Source: a virus. Taken from it: a DNA stretch of 29,683 nt. Made by a program: the position numbers and the translations under genes. The stretch is taken from positions 1 to 29,683 of IMG/VR virus record IMGVR_UViG_3300034068_000089; one strand, given 5' to 3'. Under the pieces are notes generated by a model that was not told the DNA's origin, did not search any database, and saw only the letters and a program-made list of their open reading frames with translations. Below, in pieces: positions 9,560-16,025 of this stretch; within the stretch, counting starts at the first letter, position 1, and the number at the start of each line of letters is the position of its first letter.

Positions 9560-9732
9560 TCGTAGTGTTTTAGAAATTCGTCTTCACTTACCATATTAAT
9601 CATTACTTCGTGCGGTTCGTCAGATGTGTACTCGTAGAAACAAACGTGTGTGTTCTCATCTACTATTGCATTGACCATTCTTTGCATTCTTTCGTACATT
9701 GAACGTGAATAGTGAATTATAAAGTATCTCAT
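9556..9732 (-). CDS. Small hypothetical protein (58 aa)
   Basis: ATG at 9732, TGA at 9558-9556. Both ends form ATGA overlaps, with the 87-residue gene upstream and with small terminase downstream, the same coupling used by its neighbours. The protein starts MRYFIIHYSRSMYERMQRMV and continues with an acidic end (SEDEFLKHYE). A short beta strand followed by a helix is likely. No known domain. Confidence 0.65.
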   Translation of the reverse strand: MRYFIIHYSRSMYERMQRMVNAIVDENTHVCFYEYTSDEPHEVMINMVSEDEFLKHYE

Positions 9733-9992
9733 TGTACTTTCTTTTTACGTGTTGTTTTCTTTACTGGTGCTTCTATAATTTCAGTCAATGCTTCAATTAC
9801 CTCTGGAGAAGTTGGTGTAAATTCTGGTTCGTGCGATTCGACCTTTTCGTCTTCAAATAAATGCGTGTAACCTAAAGCAATAAGTCTGCGTTCTTGCATT
9901 GGTTTTATAGTGTTTAAGTCTATTTTAATCATACCCAAAATTCCATCGTTAATAGTTATTACTTTGCCTTTATGTTCTTCCTTTACTTTCAT
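9729..9992 (-). CDS. Hypothetical protein (87 aa) with basic tail
   Basis: I place the start at ATG 9992 (MKVKEEHKGKVITINDGILG), seven bases after the stop of the sigma-like gene; a TTG 33 bases further upstream would overlap that gene and is less likely. The N-terminal half looks like a small beta domain (GKVITINDGILGMIKIDLNTI). The middle is acidic and Pro-rich (EPEFTPTSPEV), and the end is strongly basic (KKTTRKKKVQ), suggesting a disordered tail contacting DNA or RNA. It is part of the terminase operon with an ATGA overlap downstream. Confidence 0.6.
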   Translation of the reverse strand: MKVKEEHKGKVITINDGILGMIKIDLNTIKPMQERRLIALGYTHLFEDEKVESHEPEFTPTSPEVIEALTEIIEAPVKKTTRKKKVQ

Positions 9993-9999
9993 ATCGTTT

Positions 10000-10515
10000 T
10001 TATTTATATTGTCCGTACTTTTCAAAATGTTTTATTGACTCCAGCATCTCGTTAATCATAAAATGTGCTGATGTGTGACTGATTCCAAAATGCTTGGCAA
10101 TCGTGCGACCAGTAGAAATCTGCTTATCGTAATATGTCTCAAAAAATATTAACTTAATTTTGTCGGTTATTTGTCCTCTATAATTTTCTAATATCTCTAA
10201 TCTGTCGCTAAACTTAATTTCGTCTTCAAGTGAATCGTCAATTGAATCTGGTATGTATTCGTTCTCAACTGAATTTATTATCTCTTTTTTTGAATCTGAC
10301 TGCCATAATAATTCACATTTGATTAAATGAAGAAACATTGCTTTTGCTTCGTGTTCTTCTTTGTACTGGTACTTTGATTCACTTGCTTTGATGTAAGCGT
10401 TGTTAATTATCGTATCAATGTCAAGTTGTGAATTTAATCTACTGACAAAATACCTTGTATAACGATTTATTTCATCGTAGTTTTTGGTAATGTAGTTATT
10501 TAGTAATGCTATCAT
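10000..10515 (-). CDS. Sigma-factor-like HTH protein (171 aa)
   Basis: Possible regulator of late transcription. The N-terminal part (about 15-70, with LDIDTIINNAYIKA) resembles region 2 of ECF sigma factors. The C-terminal part (about 116-163) has a helix-turn-helix-like segment, TGRTIAKHFGISHTSAHFMINEM, in the place of sigma region 4. The linker is acidic. It starts inside the end of the 68-residue gene (20-base overlap). It lies in front of the terminase/tail genes, where a late activator would be expected. A DNA-binding accessory of packaging is an alternative. A sigma role is inferred from the layout, not shown by invariant residues. Confidence 0.5.
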   Translation of the reverse strand: MIALLNNYITKNYDEINRYTRYFVSRLNSQLDIDTIINNAYIKASESKYQYKEEHEAKAMFLHLIKCELLWQSDSKKEIINSVENEYIPDSIDDSLEDEIKFSDRLEILENYRGQITDKIKLIFFETYYDKQISTGRTIAKHFGISHTSAHFMINEMLESIKHFEKYGQYK

Positions 10516-10702
10516 ACCAATTGTAAAAGTCTTTTATCCAAATTCTGCGTCTCACTTGACTGCAAAAGCATTCCTTTTCTTTAACTCCAGTTTCTTTAAT
10601 TCGTATTGCTGATAGTTTTATGCAACTAACTTTTGCTGACTTAATAATTGGGTCTGCATCTCGCAACGATTCGATTAAAGCTATTTCAGTTTCTGTAAAC
10701 AT
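10496..10702 (-). CDS. Small Cys-containing protein (68 aa), unknown
   Basis: I choose ATG 10702 (MFTETEIALIESLRDADPII), which overlaps the previous gene by 22 bases. A longer upstream extension would run antiparallel in style to the membrane protein and is less likely. The sequence has a helical N-terminus, then basic KETGVKEKECFCSQVRRRIW with a C-x-C pair, and an aromatic end (DFYNWYDS). The arrangement suggests a small nucleic-acid-binding protein, but no family is recognised. Confidence 0.6.
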   Translation of the reverse strand: MFTETEIALIESLRDADPIIKSAKVSCIKLSAIRIKETGVKEKECFCSQVRRRIWIKDFYNWYDSITK

Positions 10703-10929
10703 AATTGAATTGTATATGCAATTAGTGAAACAAAGCAAGCCATAAAAAAGTCTTGAAAATAAAAAAGTGCAAACCAAAAAGATAAGCACTTCATACAACT
10801 GACTGCGGAATACAACGCATCTGTTATTTTATTGACCTCAACTTGTAAAAATAACCTATCAAATTGACGTTGTAATGGCTCAAAATTAGCAAACCACCAC
10901 GCAAAAGAAATTAAAATTAGTACTTCCAT
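10681..10929 (-). CDS. Small membrane protein with CxxC-x-SFW motif (82 aa)
   Basis: First gene after the 10.95-kb promoter. A hydrophobic N-terminus (MEVLILISFAWWFANF) and a second hydrophobic segment (LSFWFALFYFQDFFMACFVSLIAY, about 49-72) suggest two membrane spans. The motif SCMKCLSFW between them resembles the CxxCxSFW signature I associate with DUF1360-type proteins. The ATG lies only six bases past the promoter -7 box, so the message may be leaderless. Function unknown. Confidence 0.6.
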   Translation of the reverse strand: MEVLILISFAWWFANFEPLQRQFDRLFLQVEVNKITDALYSAVSCMKCLSFWFALFYFQDFFMACFVSLIAYTIQLCLQKLK

Positions 10930-10934
10930 ATTTG

Positions 10935-10964
10935 CAAATATAAAATATTGTATTATAGACGCAA
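10935..10964 (-). promoter_or_regulatory. Bacteroidota-type promoter for the packaging/tail operon
   Basis: On the minus strand TTG (10964-10962), a 19-base spacer and TATATTTG (10942-10935) match the TTG-N19-TAnnTTTG consensus of Bacteroidota primary sigma promoters exactly. It fills the only gap (51 bp) between the early genes and the sigma-like/terminase genes. Confidence 0.8.
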
Positions 10965-10980
10965 CATTTTGTTAATAAGT

Positions 10981-11184
10981 TTATTCTTTGTTAAAGTTTT
11001 TATCGTAATATTCTTTAAATGCAGTTCCATTTGTGAAAGCAGTTAAATTTGGTCTGTCTGAATTATATGCTTTTTTCATTTGTTTTTTTTCTTTTGCTTT
11101 TGCTTCTTTTAAAATTGCATACCAAGTTAACTTGTCTTTTGGTAACTCCCATAATTGCTCAAATAAATAATCTACTGCACTCAT
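10981..11184 (-). CDS. Small helical protein, paralogue of the 64-aa protein at 18.8 kb (67 aa)
   Basis: The protein starts MSAVDYLFEQLWELPKDKL and contains AKAKEKKQMKKAYNSDRP near the middle and a FKEYYDKNF end. The pattern A-K-x-x-E-K-x-Q-x-x-x-A-Y then (E/K)(Q/E)YY..(T/N)(Y/F) is shared with the 18714-18908 product. It is coupled to NinG by an ATGA overlap and is the last gene before the 10.95-kb promoter. Function unknown. Confidence 0.6.
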   Translation of the reverse strand: MSAVDYLFEQLWELPKDKLTWYAILKEAKAKEKKQMKKAYNSDRPNLTAFTNGTAFKEYYDKNFNKE

Positions 11185-11708
11185 AATTCTTTACATTTTC
11201 TTTTATAATAATCTGCAAGTTCTTTTAACTCGTCTTTTGTGTACTTTCTTGTAACGTATGCTCTTTCACGTAGCATAGTAAATTCATCTGCTCCAATCTG
11301 TTTTTCTAAGTGTATGCCGTATTCGATTAGATTGCCACTCAAAAAAGTGTTGCAATGTTCACATTGTAAGTGTACATTCATCTCATCAAATCTTACATTT
11401 GTATGTGTACCAGCAGAAAAATAGTGTCCAGCGTTTTCTTTTTTTGGTTTCTTTTGGCAACTGATACATACATTTCCAGCATCTCGTAAACGAATATACT
11501 TGTTAAAATGCGTTTGAGCAATCTTAAAATAGTCTTGTAATGTCATCAAGTCTTCACGTTGTTTTTTCTTTGTAGTCTTTTTAATTGCTTCAAGATTTTT
11601 TAACGCTTGTTTTGTCTTGGTGCAAACATAACATAGCTTGTCAAATGTTCGGTAAGGTGTAAAAACATTGTCACATTCTTTGCACTTCTTTTCAAAATCA
11701 TTCTTCAT
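11181..11708 (-). CDS. ninG: NinG-like recombination protein
   Basis: Member of the lambda NinG (Rap) family, structure-specific nucleases acting on recombination intermediates. Four pairs of zinc ligands are visible: C9/C12, C26/C29, C81/C84 and C116/C119, with H95 in the conserved AGHYFSAG segment and the NVHLQCEHCNTFLSGN core. At 175 aa its length is close to the family's usual length. It sits downstream of the primase-helicase with ATGA overlaps to the HNH gene and the 67-residue gene. Together with ERF, YqaJ-type exonuclease and SSB it completes a phage recombination set. Confidence 0.88.
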   Translation of the reverse strand: MKNDFEKKCKECDNVFTPYRTFDKLCYVCTKTKQALKNLEAIKKTTKKKQREDLMTLQDYFKIAQTHFNKYIRLRDAGNVCISCQKKPKKENAGHYFSAGTHTNVRFDEMNVHLQCEHCNTFLSGNLIEYGIHLEKQIGADEFTMLRERAYVTRKYTKDELKELADYYKRKCKEL

Positions 11709-12379
11709 AATAATATTAATTGCTTTTCTATTATTTTATCACCTTTACTTAAATTATCTTTTGCCCATAATGGTTGAAAGTTTGTGTAGTGATTTAATCT
11801 TATAACATCTTCTTCTGTTTTTGCAGTTGCCAATGGTATAATATGGTCAAGATGCCATTCTCCATAATTTTCTAAATTCATACCTTTTATAAATTTTGAT
11901 TCGATATACTTTATAAATTCTTCTATTGTACATCCTAATATTAATTGTGATTTAGATTTTTTATTAAAATTATTTTTACCACGTTTAAAAGATTTTGATA
12001 CAATACATCTAATACTATATTTCAATTTATTTAATGGATTTTTATTTATGTTACAATATCTTTTTAAATGAATTTTATTTTTATTTTCTTGATAATATTT
12101 CTTATTTTTTTCACTTAATATTTTTTTATTTTCTTGATAATAACTTTTTATTTTTGTTTTATTATTTTCTCTATATATCTTATTTTTTGCAGATACTTTG
12201 TTTTTATTTTTTAAATAATATGTTTTATTTCTCTCATTTATTTTATTTTTATTTTCTATATATATTTTATTAACACAATCTTTACATATATAATTAAGAC
12301 CATCTTTTTGAGATTTATGCTTTCCAAAACATATTAACTCTTTTTCAATTTTACATTTTGTACAAGTCTTATATTCCAT
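11705..12379 (-). CDS. HNH homing-type endonuclease (224 aa)
   Basis: Probable mobile endonuclease. The N-terminus is a zinc finger (C6/C9, C32/C35). Residues about 38-110 are a Lys/Asn/Tyr-rich region with degenerate repeats of YYQENKNKI type. The HNH core at about 172-211 has H176, D178, H179, the downstream NFQPLW segment and N209. The DNA is clearly more AT-rich than the neighbours and codons are dominated by AAA/AAT, fitting recent acquisition. It separates NinG from a tiny 21-codon frame that may be what is left of an interrupted gene. Confidence 0.85.
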   Translation of the reverse strand: MEYKTCTKCKIEKELICFGKHKSQKDGLNYICKDCVNKIYIENKNKINERNKTYYLKNKNKVSAKNKIYRENNKTKIKSYYQENKKILSEKNKKYYQENKNKIHLKRYCNINKNPLNKLKYSIRCIVSKSFKRGKNNFNKKSKSQLILGCTIEEFIKYIESKFIKGMNLENYGEWHLDHIIPLATAKTEEDVIRLNHYTNFQPLWAKDNLSKGDKIIEKQLILL

Positions 12380-12434
12380 TCGTCAAGTTATTATTTATCT
12401 TTTTCAGCTGCTCTACTTCTCTTGTCAACTCCAT
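12369..12434 (-). CDS. Possible micro-ORF or gene remnant upstream of the HNH gene (21 aa)
   Basis: ATG 12434 encodes a short Leu/Glu/Lys helix (MELTREVEQLKKINNNLTNGI) ending 11 bases inside the HNH gene. It fills the 68-bp gap after the primase-helicase. A heptad-like spacing suggests the start of a coiled-coil protein cut short where the HNH gene begins. It is too short to be sure it is translated. Confidence 0.25.
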   Translation of the reverse strand: MELTREVEQLKKINNNLTNGI

Positions 12435-12447
12435 TACTTTTTTGGTG

Positions 12448-14217
12448 TTAAAAATCAAATGAAGTATCTGGTACTATTGCATTGTTGTAAATTGGTGTAT
12501 TATTTCTTTTACCGGTTCTTAACTCGTCAATAGTTGTAAATGGTGTTTCTCCATTAATAAAATATCTATTAGACTTTCTATCGTATTGAATACCTGACAC
12601 ATCTTGTGGTATACCTACTAATTTTTGTTTTTTAATCTTTTGACTTCCAAAAGTTACTTCTGTATCTGCAAAATCTATTGCTCTATTAGGTCGCCATATA
12701 AACATTACATTGTCTGCTTTATCTGCAAATGTACCACCGCCTTTTATTTTATTAGTATCTGGTCTTGGATATTTACCGTTACTATCTTTTTGTGGTGTAA
12801 CTTGGTGCGCTACTAAATTAACGCTTATTTGATTCTCTACAGCAAATCTTTTTAACTCTGACATAAACCTTGAGATGTATAAATCTTCTCTCTCTCCGCT
12901 TTTCATTTTATGCTCTACCGTATTGTAAGGGTCTATTATTAATGCTCGTACTCCTTCTTTTCTAATTAAGTGTCGTGCTTTTTCAAATATTGTTTCAAGT
13001 TCAAATCCTTTCTCTGGATAAATCATATAAAAATGGTTTTTTATAAATTCAGCACCTTGTATATATTCTTCCTCTGTCATTTGATTAGACTTATAAAAAG
13101 GGTCTGCTGACTTACCAATAAACATTTCTATTAAGTTATCGTAAAAATCATTAATAGGTGTGTTTTCAGGGCTAAATACTGCAAACTTAAAACCATCGTA
13201 AAAAGCCTTTAATACTGCGAGTGTTTCTAAAAATAAACTTTTACCTTCGTTTTGGTAACCAGTCCATACGTTAACCTCTGATTTTCTCCAAGTCCAAGCA
13301 TTATCTATTTCTTTCCAGTAAGTTGTTGTGCCTCTTTCTTTACCATTTCTAAATGAATCTAACATAGAATCAAATACAGAATCTAATGTAAAAATTCCTT
13401 CTATTGGAACTTCTTTAGCTTTTGTTTTTATCTCTGCTAATTTTAATCTACCATATTTTAATAGATATTCATTTGCATCTTTGCAGTCTTCAAATTCAAT
13501 TATTAAACATCTTTCCGCACCAATTCGTCTTATTAATTCATCTTTTAATCTTCTACCATTATCATCGTTATCTACTGCAATATAAACTTTTTCTGCTGCA
13601 TCAAACATTGAATAAGATTTTGAAATACATTCTAATTTCTTATCTATGTTTTTATCATTTACATTTGGCGCACCTTGATTAACAGATGTTGAGTTTTCAA
13701 ATCCTGCTACCTCAAATGCCATACAATCAAATTCACCTTCACATATAATTATTTCTTTTTTGTTCACACATCTATCGTAATTGTACATTATAGGTTCTGC
13801 ATCTTTTGCTTGTCTAAAATCCTTTTCTTTTATAAATCGTTGTTTATAGTTTATTAATTCTCCATTTCTTAAATAAGGAAAGATAATTGATTTACCATCT
13901 TTAGCCATTACAATCTTATGGTTCATAACTACGCTTTGAGTTATACCACGAGAAGTAAACATTTCTAATGCTTCATCTGATAAAGAAGTGAAGTTTTGTT
14001 TTGTTGGTCTTTCGTATTTAACAATGTAATTAATCGGTTTAACGCAGCCACTCCATCCGCACTTATGACAATTGTATAAACCTTCATTTAAATTAATAGA
14101 AAGGCAAGTATCTTTAATATTTGTTTTGCCAATTTTAACACAATTAGGGCAAGTTACTTTTTGCTCTTGTCTGTTACCTTTTGGTTCAATGCCTATATTT
14201 ATAAAATTATCAATCAT
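12448..14217 (-). CDS. Primase-helicase (T7 gp4/Twinkle type)
   Basis: Makes primers and unwinds DNA at the phage fork. Domains in order: zinc-binding domain (C23/C26 and C50/C53, residues 20-58); TOPRIM primase fold with E160 in IICEGEFD and D216/D218 in VDNDDNGRR; RecA-like helicase with Walker A GYQNEGKS (320-327), E351 in FSPEN, Walker B ALIIDP ending at D429, and LVAHQVTP as the motif-3 region. At 589 aa it is full-length. It overlaps the initiator gene by four bases (ATGA), so loader and helicase are made together. No phage DNA polymerase is present, so the host polymerase is probably used. Confidence 0.93.
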   Translation of the reverse strand: MIDNFINIGIEPKGNRQEQKVTCPNCVKIGKTNIKDTCLSINLNEGLYNCHKCGWSGCVKPINYIVKYERPTKQNFTSLSDEALEMFTSRGITQSVVMNHKIVMAKDGKSIIFPYLRNGELINYKQRFIKEKDFRQAKDAEPIMYNYDRCVNKKEIIICEGEFDCMAFEVAGFENSTSVNQGAPNVNDKNIDKKLECISKSYSMFDAAEKVYIAVDNDDNGRRLKDELIRRIGAERCLIIEFEDCKDANEYLLKYGRLKLAEIKTKAKEVPIEGIFTLDSVFDSMLDSFRNGKERGTTTYWKEIDNAWTWRKSEVNVWTGYQNEGKSLFLETLAVLKAFYDGFKFAVFSPENTPINDFYDNLIEMFIGKSADPFYKSNQMTEEEYIQGAEFIKNHFYMIYPEKGFELETIFEKARHLIRKEGVRALIIDPYNTVEHKMKSGEREDLYISRFMSELKRFAVENQISVNLVAHQVTPQKDSNGKYPRPDTNKIKGGGTFADKADNVMFIWRPNRAIDFADTEVTFGSQKIKKQKLVGIPQDVSGIQYDRKSNRYFINGETPFTTIDELRTGKRNNTPIYNNAIVPDTSFDF

Positions 14218-14984
14218 AAGTTAGTTTTTGTTACTGCATCTCTTTCCATCAATTCTGCAAATGTATAATTTCTTTTTGGTTCTTGCACATCTTCAATTTT
14301 CATTACTGCTAACTCATCTTTCCAACATTCATTATGTAACCAAGTCCAAGGATTTTTTCTATACTTTTTTTCTTCTGTTTTTTTAACGTAAAATAAAACG
14401 GTGTTTAATGCTTGTTGTCTTTTAACACCAGATAAAGAAATAAATTTAGCTTTTGTTTTTTTATAGTCTACTTTTTTATCGTAGGCATTCCAAAATATCT
14501 CAAAATCACTCTCAAGTGCGATAGCACGATTAATTTCTTTTTCTTCTTCTTCTTTTATATTATCTTCTTTTATTTCATCTTCTCTTATCTCTTCTTCTCT
14601 TATGCCTTTCGTTTGGCTTTCAGTTGGGTTTAAGTTGGGTTTCGTTTGGGTTTCGTTTGGGTTTTTCTTTGGTCTACCACCCTTGCTACCATTGGCACTA
14701 TTCTTATTACTCAACTTACTAACTTCATCAAGCTGATTATCTAAAAACTTAATACTAATAGTGTTTTCTGTAACATCAATAATACCTTCTTTAATTAACT
14801 CATCTAACTCATTAGGATAGTTAAAACGTCTTGAAATTTGCTCTAATGTTAGACTGCATTGTCTTTGCCAATAGTAGGAACAAATATTAATAAATAAACC
14901 TTGTGCCGATATAGAACAAAAAGATATATCTTTTGTTAAATATTCTGCTGGTTCAAACTTAAAATATGGTAATTCTTTTGCCAT
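14214..14984 (-). CDS. Replication initiator / helicase-loader-like protein (256 aa)
   Basis: Likely origin-binding initiator. I choose ATG 14984 (MAKELPYFKFEPAEYL) because the frame upstream runs through a terminator hairpin. The N-terminal winged-helix-like domain (about 1-90) has the pattern of the phage Lin1244/DUF4373-type replication proteins. A low-complexity linker (NPNETQTK..., then EEIREDEIKED...) covers about 105-150. The C-terminal domain (about 160-235, with FEIFWNAYDKKVDYKKTKAKF and PWTWLHNECW) is DnaD/helicase-loader-like. The linker DNA is an 11-bp tandem array, so the origin probably lies inside this gene. It is followed directly by the primase-helicase. Confidence 0.75.
   Translation of the reverse strand: MAKELPYFKFEPAEYLTKDISFCSISAQGLFINICSYYWQRQCSLTLEQISRRFNYPNELDELIKEGIIDVTENTISIKFLDNQLDEVSKLSNKNSANGSKGGRPKKNPNETQTKPNLNPTESQTKGIREEEIREDEIKEDNIKEEEEKEINRAIALESDFEIFWNAYDKKVDYKKTKAKFISLSGVKRQQALNTVLFYVKKTEEKKYRKNPWTWLHNECWKDELAVMKIEDVQEPKRNYTFAELMERDAVTKTNL
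14607..14661. repeat. Five tandem 11-bp iterons, candidate replication origin
   Basis: Five contiguous units on the plus strand: TTTCGTTTGGC, TTTCAGTTGGG, TTTAAGTTGGG, TTTCGTTTGGG, TTTCGTTTGGG. The period of 11 is not a multiple of three, so the repeat is kept at DNA level and not as a peptide repeat; 11 bp is one helical turn. It is inside the initiator gene, as the lambda origin is inside O. An AT- and CT-rich stretch (14530-14606) lies next to it. Confidence 0.65.
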
Positions 14985-15004
14985 AATAAATAAATGAATA
15001 AAAA

Positions 15005-15092
15005 AACCCCTATAAATCCGAAGGGTCTCAAGCTTCTTCATTATAAGGGTTAATTAAAATTCCTTCTGTTACCTTTATTGAGACCGTAACAA
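15005..15092 (-). promoter_or_regulatory. Structured 5' leader with complementary loops and terminator upstream of the initiator
   Basis: Read on the minus strand, hairpin A has arms TGTTAC (15092-15087) and GTAACA (15073-15068) with a 13-base loop. Hairpin T has arms AACCCTTATAA (15051-15041) and TTATAGGGGTT (15015-15005), 11 pairs including one G-U, followed by a T run at 15006-15000. An inner GAAG/CTTC stem (15039-15036 with 15023-15020) presents an apical loop. Loop A carries GGTCTCAA (15086-15079) and loop T carries the perfect complement TTGAGACC (15031-15024). It looks like an attenuator, with a possible kissing-loop or pseudoknot state. Confidence 0.6.
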
Positions 15093-15096
15093 GTGC

Positions 15097-15104
15097 AAAT
15101 ATAC
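15097..15104 (-). promoter_or_regulatory. Likely promoter -7 box for the initiator leader
   Basis: TATATTTG on the minus strand matches the Bacteroidota -7 box and lies just upstream of the structured leader, giving a leader of roughly 100 bases. No TTG is found at the usual 19-base spacing, so it is a weak or regulated promoter at best. Confidence 0.45.
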
Positions 15105-15114
15105 AATATACTAA

Positions 15115-15387
15115 CTACTTTTCATCTTCAAATAATTGAATCTTTTGAACAATTTTATCAATTTCATTAACAATTTCAACCCATTTTTGAGCTGAATCTG
15201 CTGGTAGTTGTTCGCTTACATTCTCAACTATCTTTTCAACCCACGTGTAAAAGTTTTCGCATCGTTGTTTAAATTCACGTTTGTATATTACTTCGTGCGA
15301 TAGTTCATCTAATGTGTGAAGTATTGACTGCATTTGTAAAGTTAACGCTAAAGTCAAGTCTAAGTCTTTTCGTTGTTTAGTGTTCAT
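15115..15387 (-). CDS. Hypothetical helical protein (90 aa)
   Basis: All-helical pattern with heptad-like leucines (DLDLTLALTLQMQSILHTLDEL) and an acidic C-terminus (KIQLFEDEK). No known family. It starts in an ATGA overlap with the 59-residue gene. It is the last gene before the initiator leader; its stop is about ten bases from the -7 box. Position in the early operon suggests a host-takeover or replication accessory role, but nothing in the sequence shows it. Confidence 0.65.
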   Translation of the reverse strand: MNTKQRKDLDLTLALTLQMQSILHTLDELSHEVIYKREFKQRCENFYTWVEKIVENVSEQLPADSAQKWVEIVNEIDKIVQKIQLFEDEK

Positions 15388-15563
15388 TGTTCTTGTTTAT
15401 TTTCGTTTATAATATCTTCCAATCCTTCAATAATATTATTTTTAGAATATCCAGCCGTTAACATCAAGTTGTAAATGTTACGTGTAAATTCAAACACATC
15501 TTCATCATCGCAATCTGTTTCAATTGAGTGTTTAACTCCGTATTTTTCAATGTATGCTTTCAT
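15384..15563 (-). CDS. Small acidic protein (59 aa), unknown
   Basis: ATG 15563, TGA overlapping the next ATG (ATGA). The protein begins MKAYIEKYGVKHSIETDCDD, has an acidic cluster (DCDDEDVFEF) and ends in a charged helix. It fills the gap between two other early genes with the same coupling, and the start follows an A/T-rich leader typical of this genome. No motif recognised. Confidence 0.65.
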   Translation of the reverse strand: MKAYIEKYGVKHSIETDCDDEDVFEFTRNIYNLMLTAGYSKNNIIEGLEDIINENKQEQ

Positions 15564-15569
15564 AGTTTT

Positions 15570-15752
15570 TTATTTAAAGTTTCCTCGTCTATCTTCGCAG
15601 AACTGAATCCAGTTGTCCATCGTATCACAATAGTAAATAATGCTTGGATGCTTATCCGCTTCTTTCAATGCTTCCGCTTTGCTTTCTGCACTTACTATCA
15701 TTCTATCAGGTTTTCCGTTTGATAGCCAGTATAAAATTACGTACTGCTCCAT
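15570..15752 (-). CDS. Small hypothetical protein (60 aa)
   Basis: The sequence MEQYVILYWLSNGKPDRMIVS followed by ESKAEALKEADKHP suggests a beta-beta-alpha fold (two strands, then a helix carrying Ala/Glu). It ends basic (CEDRRGNFK). It starts two bases after the stop of the membrane protein at 15755. Early-operon position; function unknown. Confidence 0.65.
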   Translation of the reverse strand: MEQYVILYWLSNGKPDRMIVSAESKAEALKEADKHPSIIYYCDTMDNWIQFCEDRRGNFK

Positions 15753-15754
15753 AG

Positions 15755-15919
15755 TTAATCAAATAAACCAGCCCAATATAATAAACCGATGTTAATACTT
15801 TGTGCAATTATTGTAGTAAAAATATTATATTTTGATTCTTTTGGTTCTCCGTGTAAATATGCTACTAATAGCAATCGAATTGACCAAAGTACGATTAAAA
15901 TAATTATAGGTGTTTTCAT
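15755..15919 (-). CDS. Small two-span membrane protein (54 aa)
   Basis: ATG 15919 to TAA at 15757-15755. The N-terminal span is PIIILIVLWSIRLLLVAYL (about 4-22), followed by a short charged loop HGEPKESK, then a second hydrophobic segment (IFTTIIAQSINIGLLYWAGLF, about 33-53). It has no lipobox. It is made from the early operon, so it could be a superinfection-exclusion or membrane-takeover peptide; this is inference from type and timing only. Confidence 0.65.
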   Translation of the reverse strand: MKTPIIILIVLWSIRLLLVAYLHGEPKESKYNIFTTIIAQSINIGLLYWAGLFD

Positions 15920-16025
15920 AATCTTTTAGTTTTTAGTTTAAAATCTGTACACAATTTAGTTCTTTATTGCAATTCATTATTTTCTTTGTGCCTTTCGTGT
16001 TTGCAACCTACAGATTTAAGTTTAA
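15920..16025 (-). other. 106-bp intergenic region with a long-range dyad
   Basis: No convincing gene is seen. AAATCTGTA (15941-15949) and its exact complement TACAGATTT (16009-16017) flank a 59-base core, so the transcript downstream of the SSB-like gene could fold back. A 14-codon frame inside it is too short to call. Purpose unknown. Confidence 0.35.

Noticed and set aside
12034-12273. Rightward 79-codon frame rich in Phe/Tyr/Leu
   Set aside because: It is the reverse complement of the Lys/Asn-rich repeats of the HNH gene; composition explains it fully.
14985-15041. 19-codon N-terminal extension of the initiator (MKKLETLRIYRGFF...)
   Set aside because: It is encoded by the terminator hairpin and T run; the downstream MAKELPYF start fits the family. 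Kept only as a possible leader-translation idea in the findings.
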